Origin: UBA1479 sp048263775
Lineage (GTDB): Bacteria > Pseudomonadota > Alphaproteobacteria > Rhodospirillales > Casp-alpha2
Direction of reading: 5' to 3'
Assembly: GCA_048263775.1 (NCBI GenBank)
Contig: JBLXDU010000005.1
Span: 124,001 to 188,000, forward strand
Length of the DNA stretch: 64,000 bases
Position numbers and translations under genes: made by a program. The notes below the pieces were generated by a model. That model was not told where the DNA came from. It made no database searches and worked only from the letters and a program-made list of their open reading frames with translations. Below, in pieces: positions 52,965 to 62,085 of this stretch (position 1 is the stretch's first letter; each line of letters opens with the position of its first letter).

Positions 52965-54434
52965 CTATTCCCCGTTGACGGCGCGGCCGCGACCGCCATT
53001 GCCGTGTTCATGATCCGAATGGGTGTCGGCCAATGCCGTCAGCGCATCGACCACGGCCCCCATGCGCGACCCGAATGATCCCTTGACCAGGATCACGTCG
53101 CCGGGCCGCACGGCCGAGGCAACCAGAGGCGCCAACTTGTCGGAGGTTTCCGCATGGCCACCGCGCATCTCACGGGGCAATTCGTCGAACAGATTGCCCA
53201 TGCCGGGACCGGCGGTGAACACCGCGTCGATGTGACGCTGGGCCAGGGGGCCCGCCAGCGCGCGGTGCATATCGTCGGACGCGTCACCCAGTTCCAGCAT
53301 GTCGCCCAGGACAGCGATGCGCCGCCCGCCCTTGGCTGGCTCGCTCATGCCCAGAACTTCAATGGCTGCGGTCACGGCGACGGGGCTGGCGTTGTAGCTT
53401 TCGTCGATCAGGGTCAATTCCCCTCCTGCAAATGGAATGGCCAGGCGATTGCCCCGGCCCTTGGGCGGCGCCAGACGCGCCAGCATGGCGGCGGCCACGA
53501 CCGGCTCCGCCCCCATGGCCTTGGCAGCGGCGAGGACACCCAGCGTGTTGAGAACCCAATGGCGGCCCGGCACACCGACGCGGTAGCGCAACGCCGTCCC
53601 GGCAACATCCGCCAGCACGTCGGTGCCCAGCGCGTCGGGGCGGGTTTCCGTGGCCCGAACGTCGGCCGCATCGTGCAGGCCGAAGGATATGATCTGCCCT
53701 ACCCCGGCATTGCGGGCGGCGGCAGACAGGCGGCCGAACATGGGATTGTCGCGGTTGAGCACGGCCGTGCCGCCCGCGACCAGGCCGTCGAAGATTTCCG
53801 CCTTGGCGTCGGCGATTTCCTCCACCGACCGGAAGTATTCGCTGTGAACCAGCTCGACCGTGGTGATCAGGGCGACATGGGGGCGCGCCATCTGCGACAG
53901 CGGGCGGATTTCACCCGGATGATTCATGCCCATTTCGAACACGGCGGAGGTCGCCTCGATCGGCATGCGGGCCAGGCTGAGGGGCAAGCCCCAATGGTTA
54001 TTCAGATTGCCCTTCGAGGCATGAACCTCGCCCCGGCGTTCCAGGATCATGGCCAGGGCGTCCTTGCTGCCGGTCTTACCGACGCTGCCGGTGACGGCGC
54101 AGATCTTGGCCCGCGACCGGTCCCGGGCAGCACGACCCAGGCCTTCCAGGGCCTGTGTGGTATCGTCGACCCGCACGCCGGGGGCATCGGCGGGAATACC
54201 CGTGAACCCGCGACGCACGACCACGCCGGCGGCCCCCTTTTCCAGAGCTGCCCGGACATGGTCATGGCCGTCGGAGGCGACACCCTTGATGGCGACGAAC
54301 AGGTCGCCGGGATTGAGGCTGCGGGTATCGATGGACACGCCAGTGGCCTGCCATTCGCCGATGGCATCGCCTTCCGTCGCGGCGGCGGCGGCACCGGCGT
54401 TCCACAGCACGTAGGGGGCTTTCGTCATGCCCAT
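52965..54434 (-). CDS. murF: UDP-MurNAc-tripeptide-D-Ala-D-Ala ligase
   Basis: 489 residues from ATG 54434 (MGMTKAPYV), which has GGGAGG 9 bases before it; the frame is open far upstream over murE but only as a shadow. ATP loop VTGSVGKTGSKDALA, and DSYNASP seen as DESYNASPVAVTAA. Adds D-Ala-D-Ala. Starts 4 bases after murE. Confidence 0.95.
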   Translation of the reverse strand: MGMTKAPYVLWNAGAAAAATEGDAIGEWQATGVSIDTRSLNPGDLFVAIKGVASDGHDHVRAALEKGAAGVVVRRGFTGIPADAPGVRVDDTTQALEGLGRAARDRSRAKICAVTGSVGKTGSKDALAMILERRGEVHASKGNLNNHWGLPLSLARMPIEATSAVFEMGMNHPGEIRPLSQMARPHVALITTVELVHSEYFRSVEEIADAKAEIFDGLVAGGTAVLNRDNPMFGRLSAAARNAGVGQIISFGLHDAADVRATETRPDALGTDVLADVAGTALRYRVGVPGRHWVLNTLGVLAAAKAMGAEPVVAAAMLARLAPPKGRGNRLAIPFAGGELTLIDESYNASPVAVTAAIEVLGMSEPAKGGRRIAVLGDMLELGDASDDMHRALAGPLAQRHIDAVFTAGPGMGNLFDELPREMRGGHAETSDKLAPLVASAVRPGDVILVKGSFGSRMGAVVDALTALADTHSDHEHGNGGRGRAVNGE

Positions 54435-54438
54435 GGCC

Positions 54439-55902
54439 TCAACCCTCCCCCGCCAAGGCGGCGCGGGCCGCATCACGGTCATCGAAGGGCAGGATGTGTG
54501 ATCCCACGATTTGGCCCCGCTCGTGCCCCTTGCCGGCGATGACCAGAACCTCGCCCGCCGACAGGTCGGCGACGGCGGTTGTGATCGCCTCACCCCGGTC
54601 GGCAATTTCCGAGGCGCCGGGGGCGGCGGCCAGAATTTCGGCGCGGATTTGATCGGGGTCTTCACTGCGCGGATTGTCGTCGGTGACGATGACGCGGTCA
54701 GCCAGGTCGCTGGCGATACGGCCCATTTCCGGCCGTTTTCCCTTGTCCCGGTCGCCGCCGCATCCGAACACCACGGCAAGGGCACCCGCCGCATGGGGGC
54801 GCAGCGCCGTTAGCACGTTTTCCAGGGCGTCCGGGGTATGGGCGTAATCCACATAGACGGCGCCGCCCGCGGGCTTTTCGCCGATCCATTCCATGCGTCC
54901 CGGCGCACCCGACAGGCTTTCCAGCGCCGCCAGGGCCGTTTCCACGGAAACCCCGGTGACCCGGGCCAGGCCCAAGGCGCAAAGCGCATTCATGGCCTGG
55001 AAGCGCCCAGCCAGGGGCAGGAACAAGTCGCGCTCAAGCCCCTCGACCATCAGGCTGAGGTGCTGGCCACGGGCTTCGGGCCGAGAGGACAGAAACTTGA
55101 AGTCGACACCGCGTTCGCCATAGGTGCGGACCCGCAAATGACGGGCCTGGGCGGCGGCGATCACGGCGGCGCCATGGGTGTCGTCGGCGTTGATGACGGC
55201 GGCGCCACCATCCATGACCAAGGCATCGAACAGGCGGCGCTTGGCCTTGAAATAGGCGTCGGTGCTGCCGTGATAATCCAGGTGGTCGCGGGTCAGGTTG
55301 GTGAAGGCACCGGCGGCGATGCGCACACCGTCAAGCCGGCACTGATCGAGCCCGTGGCTCGACGCCTCAAGCGCCAAATGATCGACACCGAGGTCCGCCA
55401 GATGCGACAGGTCCGCGTGCAGGTCCGCCGGGTCGGGCGTGGTCAGCCCCTCGTCCCGGGAAAATACGTCCGACTGAATGCCCAGGGTCCCGGCGCTGGC
55501 GGCCTTAAGGCCCGCCTGTTTCCATATCTGACGCAGGAAACTTGCGACCGAGGTCTTGCCGTTGGTGCCGGTGACGGCGGCGACGGTTTCCGGCTGATGC
55601 GGATAGAACCGCGCCGCCAGCAGGGCATAGCGGCGGCGTGGGTTGTCCGTATCAAGGAGCGGCGTGGTCTCGTATCCATCGGGCAACCGGGTGCCGGGCG
55701 GCGCCAGGATCGCCGCCGCCCCCCGCGCCAGGGCGTCGGGAATGTAATCGCGGCCGTCGTTGGCGGTGCCGGGAATGGCGGCGAACAGGAATCCGGGCGC
55801 GACGCGGCGCGAATCACAGGTCACGCCCGTGATCTCCGGGGCCCCCGCCCCGGCCGTCTGGCCGCTGTTCATATCGTCCACCCACATGTCACTCAGCCGC
55901 AC
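54439..55902 (-). CDS. murE: UDP-MurNAc-dipeptide-meso-diaminopimelate ligase
   Basis: 487 residues. GTG at 55902 was chosen: GGAG lies 7 bases before it and the resulting MRLSDMW fits family N-termini (usual MKLSDLL); it overlaps ftsI by 14 bases. An ATG at 55887 is the alternative. ATP loop VTGTNGKTSVASFL, EASSHGLDQCRLDG, and DDNPRSEDP, whose DNPR marks meso-diaminopimelate as the added amino acid. Confidence 0.95.
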   Translation of the reverse strand: MRLSDMWVDDMNSGQTAGAGAPEITGVTCDSRRVAPGFLFAAIPGTANDGRDYIPDALARGAAAILAPPGTRLPDGYETTPLLDTDNPRRRYALLAARFYPHQPETVAAVTGTNGKTSVASFLRQIWKQAGLKAASAGTLGIQSDVFSRDEGLTTPDPADLHADLSHLADLGVDHLALEASSHGLDQCRLDGVRIAAGAFTNLTRDHLDYHGSTDAYFKAKRRLFDALVMDGGAAVINADDTHGAAVIAAAQARHLRVRTYGERGVDFKFLSSRPEARGQHLSLMVEGLERDLFLPLAGRFQAMNALCALGLARVTGVSVETALAALESLSGAPGRMEWIGEKPAGGAVYVDYAHTPDALENVLTALRPHAAGALAVVFGCGGDRDKGKRPEMGRIASDLADRVIVTDDNPRSEDPDQIRAEILAAAPGASEIADRGEAITTAVADLSAGEVLVIAGKGHERGQIVGSHILPFDDRDAARAALAGEG

Positions 55903-57685
55903 GCACCTGCTCCGGTTGACGGGAAACGTTTTCAACGTCGCGAAGGGCCGCCGGTTTCAGGGCGGCCGTGATTTCATTCGCATCAGCCGGCAACTCCCGG
56001 GTCGCGGCCAGATGCGGCATGCCGAATTCCGGCGAAATGCCCATGATCCCGGCCGTGCGCTGCACGATGCGGCCGACCGCCGGTGCGGCGACCCAGCCGC
56101 CCGTGGCATAGCCGAAGGATTCCTTGGTGCCCTTGGGCTCGTCCACGACGACGCAGACCACATAACGCGGTGCGTGGATCGGGAACGCGCCGACGAAGGA
56201 CGCGATGTTGGCCTTGTCGGAATAACCGCCACCGGCCTTGATCTTTTCCGCCGTGCCGGTCTTGCCGCCGATCAGGTAGCCGTCGGCTTCCTTCTCCGCG
56301 TTCTTGCCGGTGCCGCGGCTAACGACCAGGCGCATCAGGCCGCGCATCTTGGCCGAGGTATCGGGCGAAAACACGCGGGCCCCCGGAATGCCTTCGGGTG
56401 CCTGCTGCTTGATCAACGTGGTCGGCCGGCGGATCCCGCCGTTAACCGTCGTCGCGATGGCATTGGCAAGCTGCACCGGCGAAACCGACAGACCATGACC
56501 GTAGGAAACGGTCACGGTGCTGATTTCGCGCCAGGGCGACGGGACAAGAGGATGACCTACCTCAGGCAACTCAACGGGGGACGGACGCAGGAGGCCGAGC
56601 CGCCCGAGGTAGGTCTGTTGGGCTTTGGTGCCCACATCGAGAGCCATTTTGGCTGCCCCGATATTCGATGAATAAATGAGAATTTCCGGCACGCTGAGCC
56701 AGCGGTTCTTGGCGTGATAATCGGTGATCGAGAAGCGCGCCACGCGCATCGGCTTGGACGCGTCGTAGCCGCCGGAAATAGCGACCACGCCGGAATCCAG
56801 CGCCATGGCGGCGGTCAACAGCTTGAAGGTCGAGCCCATTTCGTAGACGCCCTTGGTGGCGCGGTTGAAACCGGCCTCGCCCAGCATTTCCACCGGGCGG
56901 TTGGGGTCGAAATCGGGCAGCGACACCATGGCCACCAGTTCTGACGTATTGGCGTCCATCACAATGGCCGTGCCGCCGAGGGCGGAAAATTCCTGCACCG
57001 TGTTGCTCAGGACTTCGTGAGCGATGGCCTGGATGCGCAGGTCGATGGACAGTTGCAGCGGCGCGCCCCCGCCCGTCAGCTTGCTTTCGAAATGGCGCTC
57101 AATCCCGGCCGTGCCACGACCGTCGATATCGGTGACGCCCAGGACATGGGCCAGCAGGCGGCCCTGGGGATAGACACGGCGTTCGCCGCGTTCGAACTGA
57201 ATGCCCGGCAGCCCCAGGCGATTGACCGCGTAATGCTGTTCCGGCGTCAGGTTGCGTTTCAGGTAGACGAACCGCCCACGCGACGCGAGGCGTTTTTCCA
57301 GCTTGTCACGGTCCAGGTCGGGCAGCACGCGGATCAGCTTGTCCGCTGTCTCCTGCACGTCCATCACGTGCTTCGGATCAACATAGAGTGATACGGCCGG
57401 CAGCGAGGTCGCGACGACGATGCCGTTGCGGTCGACGATGTCAGCCCGTTCCTGAACGGGAGCCAGGGGATTGACGCTGCGCGCCAGGCGCGGTTCCGCC
57501 CGGTCGGCGAACAAGGTCAGGTCAACCACCCGCCAGCCCAGCGCCATGAAGGCCATGGAGATGACCAGCCCGGTAACGACAAGGCGCGAGCGCCCGGTTT
57601 CAAGGGCTTCTGCCGTGCGCCCCGTGGGGCCGCCCCGGTAGCGCGCGAAATCGAACAGGTCACCTTGCATGAGGGATGCGATCAT
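55889..57685 (-). CDS. ftsI: Septal transpeptidase FtsI (PBP3)
   Basis: 598 residues. One N-terminal membrane helix (RLVVTGLVISMAFMALGW), a pedestal domain, then the transpeptidase with SxxK serine in MGSTFKLL, SSN in YSSNIGAAKM and the KTGTAEK triad. Cross-links septal wall with FtsW. Overlaps ftsL by 4 bases (ATGA). Confidence 0.97.
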   Translation of the reverse strand: MIASLMQGDLFDFARYRGGPTGRTAEALETGRSRLVVTGLVISMAFMALGWRVVDLTLFADRAEPRLARSVNPLAPVQERADIVDRNGIVVATSLPAVSLYVDPKHVMDVQETADKLIRVLPDLDRDKLEKRLASRGRFVYLKRNLTPEQHYAVNRLGLPGIQFERGERRVYPQGRLLAHVLGVTDIDGRGTAGIERHFESKLTGGGAPLQLSIDLRIQAIAHEVLSNTVQEFSALGGTAIVMDANTSELVAMVSLPDFDPNRPVEMLGEAGFNRATKGVYEMGSTFKLLTAAMALDSGVVAISGGYDASKPMRVARFSITDYHAKNRWLSVPEILIYSSNIGAAKMALDVGTKAQQTYLGRLGLLRPSPVELPEVGHPLVPSPWREISTVTVSYGHGLSVSPVQLANAIATTVNGGIRRPTTLIKQQAPEGIPGARVFSPDTSAKMRGLMRLVVSRGTGKNAEKEADGYLIGGKTGTAEKIKAGGGYSDKANIASFVGAFPIHAPRYVVCVVVDEPKGTKESFGYATGGWVAAPAVGRIVQRTAGIMGISPEFGMPHLAATRELPADANEITAALKPAALRDVENVSRQPEQVRAAE

Positions 57686-58110
57686 CGCCCGCCCTCCCTG
57701 ATCGGCGTCGGTGTCAGGCCCAGGGCCCGGCGGATCGCCGGCAAGGCGTCCTCGACCGCTTTGTCATGGGGGGAGGAAACTGCGGGCGCGGCCTCGGCCA
57801 CCGGTTCAACCTTGCGGTCGGCGACCTCGACGGTGGGCCGCCAGGGAATCTCCTCGACCGTGCCGAGTTGCCGGGTCGCGATGGGCTCCAGCCCCAGGTA
57901 GCGTTCCGCCAACAGGCGCAGGCGCTGCGGGTCATTCAAATGCGCCCATTCCGCCTGCAGCACATGGACGGCGCGGTTGTCGCGGGCGATGTCTCGGTTG
58001 AGGGCGTCAAGCTGGTCCTCCAGGTCCTGGACCTGGTAGCTGACCATGAACAGACCCAGGGACATGACAGCGGCAAGAACAAGGGCGAGGAAGGTCGTGC
58101 GTTTGCTCAT
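57682..58110 (-). CDS. ftsL: Cell division protein FtsL
   Basis: 142 residues: short N-terminus, one membrane helix (TFLALVLAAVMSLGLFMVSY), a leucine-zipper-like coil (VQDLEDQLDALNRDIARDN), the HLNDPQRLRLLAERYLGL block and a Pro/Glu-rich periplasmic tail. Position between rsmH and ftsI supports the call, since FtsL sequences are poorly conserved. Confidence 0.92.
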   Translation of the reverse strand: MSKRTTFLALVLAAVMSLGLFMVSYQVQDLEDQLDALNRDIARDNRAVHVLQAEWAHLNDPQRLRLLAERYLGLEPIATRQLGTVEEIPWRPTVEVADRKVEPVAEAAPAVSSPHDKAVEDALPAIRRALGLTPTPIREGGR

Positions 58111-58123
58111 CTGCGATCCCTCC

Positions 58124-59098
58124 TCATGCCGCCGCCCGGGTGGGCGTGTCCGTGCGCACGGCCCAGCGCAGGCGGGCCGATCGGGCGCGCGGGTTGGACC
58201 GGGTTTCGGCCTGACCCGGCTTGACCGTGCCGCGGGTGATCAGGGTGAAGGTCGGCTTGTGCGTGCTGACCGGCAGGTCCGGCAGATGGCGCGACGGGCG
58301 CGGCCCGGCGCCGGACCGTTCGCGGAGAAACTCTTTCACCGCCCGGTCTTCAAGTGAATGGAAGGACACGACGGCCAATCGGCCGCCCGGCGCCAGCAGC
58401 GCCTCGGCCCCGGCAAGGCCGCGGACCAGTTCACCCAGTTCGTCATTGACGAAGATGCGCAGCGCCTGGAACGTGCGGGTTGCCGGATCAATGCCGTCCT
58501 TGGATTTCCGGACGACGCTGCGGATCAGATCGGCCAGTTCCTCCGTACGGGTGATCGGCGCTTTTTCGCGCAGTTCCACGATGGCCCGCGCGACGCGGCG
58601 CGATGCCCGCTCCTCGCCATACTTATAGATAAGGTCGGCCAGTTCCTGTTCGGCCATGGAATTGACCACGTCGGCGGCGGTCGCCATGTCGTGGCCGAAG
58701 CGGCTGTCCGCGTCCATGCGCATGTCGAGCGGCCCATCGGCACGGAAGGAAAATCCGCGCGCCGGGTCGTCCAACTGCATGGAGGACACGCCGAGATCAA
58801 GGGCTACGCCGTCGACCCGCTCCACCCCGACGGAGGACAGCAGTTCATGCATATCGCCGAACCGCCCGGCCAGGACCGTCAGGCGGCCCGGAAATTCCTG
58901 GCCCAGTTCGGCGCCGATGCTTTGCGCCAGGGGATCGCGGTCGATGCCCCAGACCGTGCAGTCGGCGGCTTCCAGCAATCCGCGGGAATAGCCGCCGGCC
59001 CCGAAGGTGGCATCCACATAGACGCCGCCGTCCCGGGGTTCCAGGGCGCTCAGAACTTCGGCAAGCATGACCGGGGAGTGACGGGATTTATCAGCCAT
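58124..59098 (-). CDS. rsmH: 16S rRNA (cytosine-1402 N4) methyltransferase
   Basis: 324 residues. HSPVMLAEVLSAL near the start, SAM motif VDATFGAGGYSRGLL, GVALDLGVSSMQLDDPARGFSF and the ending NPRARSARLR. ATG 59098 has GGGAGG 6 bases before it and overlaps the mraZ stop by 8 bases. Confidence 0.96.
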   Translation of the reverse strand: MADKSRHSPVMLAEVLSALEPRDGGVYVDATFGAGGYSRGLLEAADCTVWGIDRDPLAQSIGAELGQEFPGRLTVLAGRFGDMHELLSSVGVERVDGVALDLGVSSMQLDDPARGFSFRADGPLDMRMDADSRFGHDMATAADVVNSMAEQELADLIYKYGEERASRRVARAIVELREKAPITRTEELADLIRSVVRKSKDGIDPATRTFQALRIFVNDELGELVRGLAGAEALLAPGGRLAVVSFHSLEDRAVKEFLRERSGAGPRPSRHLPDLPVSTHKPTFTLITRGTVKPGQAETRSNPRARSARLRWAVRTDTPTRAAA

Positions 59099-59597
59099 CA
59101 CCGTCCTCCCCGGCCGATGCGCCTGGCCGTTTCGGTAATTTCAATGTCATGCCGCGCGATTTGGCACGCTCGAAGGCGCCGCCGCGCTGGGCTTCGTAGG
59201 CGGCGGGCTCCCACATCATCATGCGCTGACCGCGGCCGACGAACAGAACCTCGCCCTTGATGTTGGCGTAATCGCGCAGGTCGTCGGTCAGGACGATGCG
59301 CCCCTCCGGATCCATCGGCAGCTCGCGGGCGTTTTCCAGGATCACGGCGGCCAGGTCGTCCTGGTCGTCGGAGAACACGTCGAGGTCTTCGAGCCCTTCG
59401 GCGAGGCGCATCATGAAGGCCTCGTCGCAGGCTTCGAGCGCCGGATACTTGAAGGACGGAAAGGCATACAGGCCGGAGAACGCGTCGGCATCCGCGTCGG
59501 CGCGGCCGCGTGACAGGGCCGCGCGGAAGGGCTTGGGTACGCTGACCCGTCCCTTCCTGTCGATCCTGTTGACGTGCCGTCCAACCAGCAGCGCCAC
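59091..59597 (-). CDS. mraZ: Transcriptional regulator MraZ
   Basis: 168 residues from GTG 59597, preceded by AAGGGGG at 5 bases; the upstream open frame to 59972 does not belong to the family. Two SpoVT-AbrB-type domains: NRIDRKGRVSVPKPFRAAL and MDPEGRIVLTDDLRDYA, each with the (D)xxGR core. MraZ forms a ring and binds repeated TGGG boxes in its own promoter, controlling the dcw cluster; such boxes are present at 59825-59868. Confidence 0.93.
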   Translation of the reverse strand: MALLVGRHVNRIDRKGRVSVPKPFRAALSRGRADADADAFSGLYAFPSFKYPALEACDEAFMMRLAEGLEDLDVFSDDQDDLAAVILENARELPMDPEGRIVLTDDLRDYANIKGEVLFVGRGQRMMMWEPAAYEAQRGGAFERAKSRGMTLKLPKRPGASAGEDGDG

Positions 59598-59824
59598 CGT
59601 TACCCCCTTAGGGTTTCCACCCGATTCCCGCTCGGCGGGGATGATCGCGCCCAACTTCGGACGTCGTCCCCGCACCCGCCGCGCCCGGTCCCCCGGACCG
59701 GAAAGAACTCCGTGATTCCCTCCCGGAATTCTTCTGTGGCGCCGCCCCCGGCCCCGATAACCGCCCCGCCCGTAAGGACAAGGTGCGGCCCGGCATCCGG
59801 AAACACTGCGCCATTCACGCACTT

Positions 59825-59868
59825 TGGGCATGTTTGGGATATCATGGGATATCATGGGCGTCAATGGA
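59825..59868. promoter_or_regulatory. MraZ operator: phased TGGG boxes
   Basis: TGGG occurs at 59825, 59835, 59845 and 59855, exactly 10 bases apart, with a fifth degenerate TGGA at 59865. Direct TGGG boxes separated to a 10-base period are the known MraZ binding pattern. The boxes cover the promoter placed at 59836-59864. Confidence 0.85.
59836..59864 (-). promoter_or_regulatory. Candidate promoter of the dcw cluster
   Basis: Read leftward, TTGACG (59864-59859) is a near-consensus -35, with TATCCC (59841-59836) 17 bases on as a weak -10. Start would be near 59829. Full overlap with the TGGG boxes suits repression by MraZ. Confidence 0.5.
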
Positions 59869-60105
59869 ATTGGCCTGGGAAACCGTGGGCCTCGGCGGGT
59901 CCCGGGCCGGCCGTTAACGAAGGCATAACCATGATTTTTCCCGCGTCCCGGCCCGGCGCGCCCCCCCGCCACAGGCCGCCGACACCTTGGGCCAATCAGA
60001 AAAGTTCCGACCTGGGACGATTAAAGCCCCCGAAGCGGGCCTAATTTTGCGGGGACGGGGGCATTTTTGGGGCGGATTGCCGAATCCGGGCAGTTGGGAA
60101 ATTTA

Positions 60106-60504
<399 letters not shown>

Positions 60505-60528
60505 GCGGCGGTTATAGCCTATTTGGGA

Positions 60529-61230
60529 TCAGGAAACAGCGTCCTCGTCCCGGCGCAGGATCTCGACCAGCCCCAGTGCCCGGCGCGCCGTCTCGGCGTC
60601 GATGCGGCCGGTCACGCGGTCCGGGCGGAAGTGGCGCTGGAAAGCCTTGAGGGCCGCGTTGAAGTCGGTGACGTCGTAGCCGATTTCCCGAAGCGCATCC
60701 GCCAGCACGGGCTGGTCCATGATCAGGTTGTCCGCTTCGCCCGGCCATAGGCCGATGCCCTTGCCGGCCAGCCGCGCCCAGGGGAACAGTTCGCCCGGAT
60801 CGGTCTTGCGCGTGGGCGCCACGTCGGAATGGCCGACCACGTTGCGGGCCGGGATAGGGTGGCGGGTGAGCACACCGAAGCACACGGCCTCAAGCTCGCG
60901 GAGCTGCGCCTCGGGGAATTCGCGGTAACCCCATTCATGGCCCGGGTTGACCAACTCGATCCCGATGGACCGGGCGTTGATGTCCGTGCGCCCCCGCCAA
61001 TGGGCGACGCCCGCGTGCCAGGCGCGCATCTTTTCGTCCACCAGGCGGTGGACCGTGCCGTCCTCGTCGATCAGATAATGGGCCGAGACCTCGGCCTTGG
61101 GGTCCTTGAGGCGGTCCAGCGCCGCCGCCGCCGTTTCCATGCCGGTGTAGTGCAGCACCAGCATGTCCACGGTGAAACCGGAGCCGCGGTCATCGCAATT
61201 CGGGCTGGGGTCGATGACGATCTCGGGCAT
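60529..61230 (-). CDS. N-acetylmuramoyl-L-alanine amidase, Amidase_2 (AmpD/AmiD type)
   Basis: 233 residues. Zinc ligands H27 (LHYTG), H134 (VVGHSDVAP) and D144 (RKTDPG), with E92 in the IGIELVNPG strand. The C-terminal 60 residues (ALREIGYDVTDFNAALKAFQ) form a peptidoglycan-binding-like domain, as in AmiD; there is no evident signal peptide, which favours cytosolic AmpD-like turnover of muropeptides. Either assignment is possible. Confidence 0.88.
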   Translation of the reverse strand: MPEIVIDPSPNCDDRGSGFTVDMLVLHYTGMETAAAALDRLKDPKAEVSAHYLIDEDGTVHRLVDEKMRAWHAGVAHWRGRTDINARSIGIELVNPGHEWGYREFPEAQLRELEAVCFGVLTRHPIPARNVVGHSDVAPTRKTDPGELFPWARLAGKGIGLWPGEADNLIMDQPVLADALREIGYDVTDFNAALKAFQRHFRPDRVTGRIDAETARRALGLVEILRRDEDAVS

Positions 61231-61259
61231 TGGCGTTCCCCCATTGCTCGGGATTTGCG

Positions 61260-62015
61260 TTAGAGCTTGCGCTCTTTCTTGACCTGATCATAGGCGGCGT
61301 TGATGGCCGCCATCTTGTCGTTGGCGAGGTCGATGAATTCCTGGGGCATGCCGTCGGCCATCAGTTTGTCCGGATGATTTTCGCGGATCAATTGGCGATA
61401 GGCCTTTTTGATGTCGGCATCCGAATCCGTGCGCTTCACGCCCAGGATTTCGTAGGGATCGGCTTTCTTGGGCTCGTCCAGATGCATGGCCTTCAGACGC
61501 TCGAACCCCTGGGGGGTGAACCCGAAGATCAGGGCCGTGCGGCGCAGGAACTCCATCTCGCCGGGATGCACGGCGCCGTCGGCCTTGGCGATATGGAACA
61601 GGGCTGCAAGTAATTCTTCCAGCACCGCCGGCTCGCGGGTGAACATCATGGCGATCTGTTCGGCATAGGGCTCGTAGCCGGTCGCGTCCTTGCGCGCCTC
61701 GTTGAACAGCTTGCCGACGGCGGCTTCGTCCTCGGGCGGGACATGGAACATGCGGCGAAAGGCGAGAATTTCGTCCTTCGACACCGCGCCGTCGGATTTC
61801 GCCATCTTGGCGGCCAGCACGATGACGGCCTGGGTGAAGGCGACCTGACGGGCTTCGTTCTGGGCATCCGACCCTTCGGCGCCGGACAACAAGGCCTCGT
61901 CCCCCGCCTTCTTCTGGTCGTACATATGGCCCGCGATGCCGCCGATGAGCGCACCCAGCGGCCCGCCCATGGCGAAGCCGGCAACCCCGCCGACGACTTT
62001 ACCCCAAATGCTCAT
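61260..62015 (-). CDS. DjlA-like J-domain protein with TerB domain
   Basis: 251 residues from ATG 62015. A glycine-rich N-terminal membrane-inserting stretch (VVGGVAGFAMGGPLGALIGG), a TerB-type helical domain (about 50-165: VIVLAAKMAKSDGAVSKDE) and a C-terminal J domain with the HPD motif in IRENHPDKL. Matches DjlA, a membrane-linked DnaK co-chaperone, though here the N-terminal helix is short. Confidence 0.88.
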   Translation of the reverse strand: MSIWGKVVGGVAGFAMGGPLGALIGGIAGHMYDQKKAGDEALLSGAEGSDAQNEARQVAFTQAVIVLAAKMAKSDGAVSKDEILAFRRMFHVPPEDEAAVGKLFNEARKDATGYEPYAEQIAMMFTREPAVLEELLAALFHIAKADGAVHPGEMEFLRRTALIFGFTPQGFERLKAMHLDEPKKADPYEILGVKRTDSDADIKKAYRQLIRENHPDKLMADGMPQEFIDLANDKMAAINAAYDQVKKERKL

Positions 62016-62085
62016 GGTTGATTGACTTCCCCCGCCCGTGGCGGCTTGTTGACGGCGCCGGCGGCGCATTTCCTCGGGCCGCAAT

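Larger units (their letters stand above)
59598..60105. other. Intergenic/leader region between mraZ and rnpB
   Basis: No gene supported. The right part (59825-59879) holds the phased TGGG boxes and a candidate promoter, leaving a 5' leader of about 230 bases before mraZ. The part nearer rnpB (59900-60105) has no recognised feature beyond GC-rich tracts. Confidence 0.5.

Noticed and set aside
59841..59860. GATATCATGG tandem copies as a simple microsatellite
   Set aside because: The repeat shares only TGGG with its outer copies and keeps a 10-base phase over five units, fitting MraZ boxes better.
59600..59972. N-terminal extension of MraZ
   Set aside because: Family proteins begin at the equivalent of the GTG at 59597, and the extension would cross the operator.
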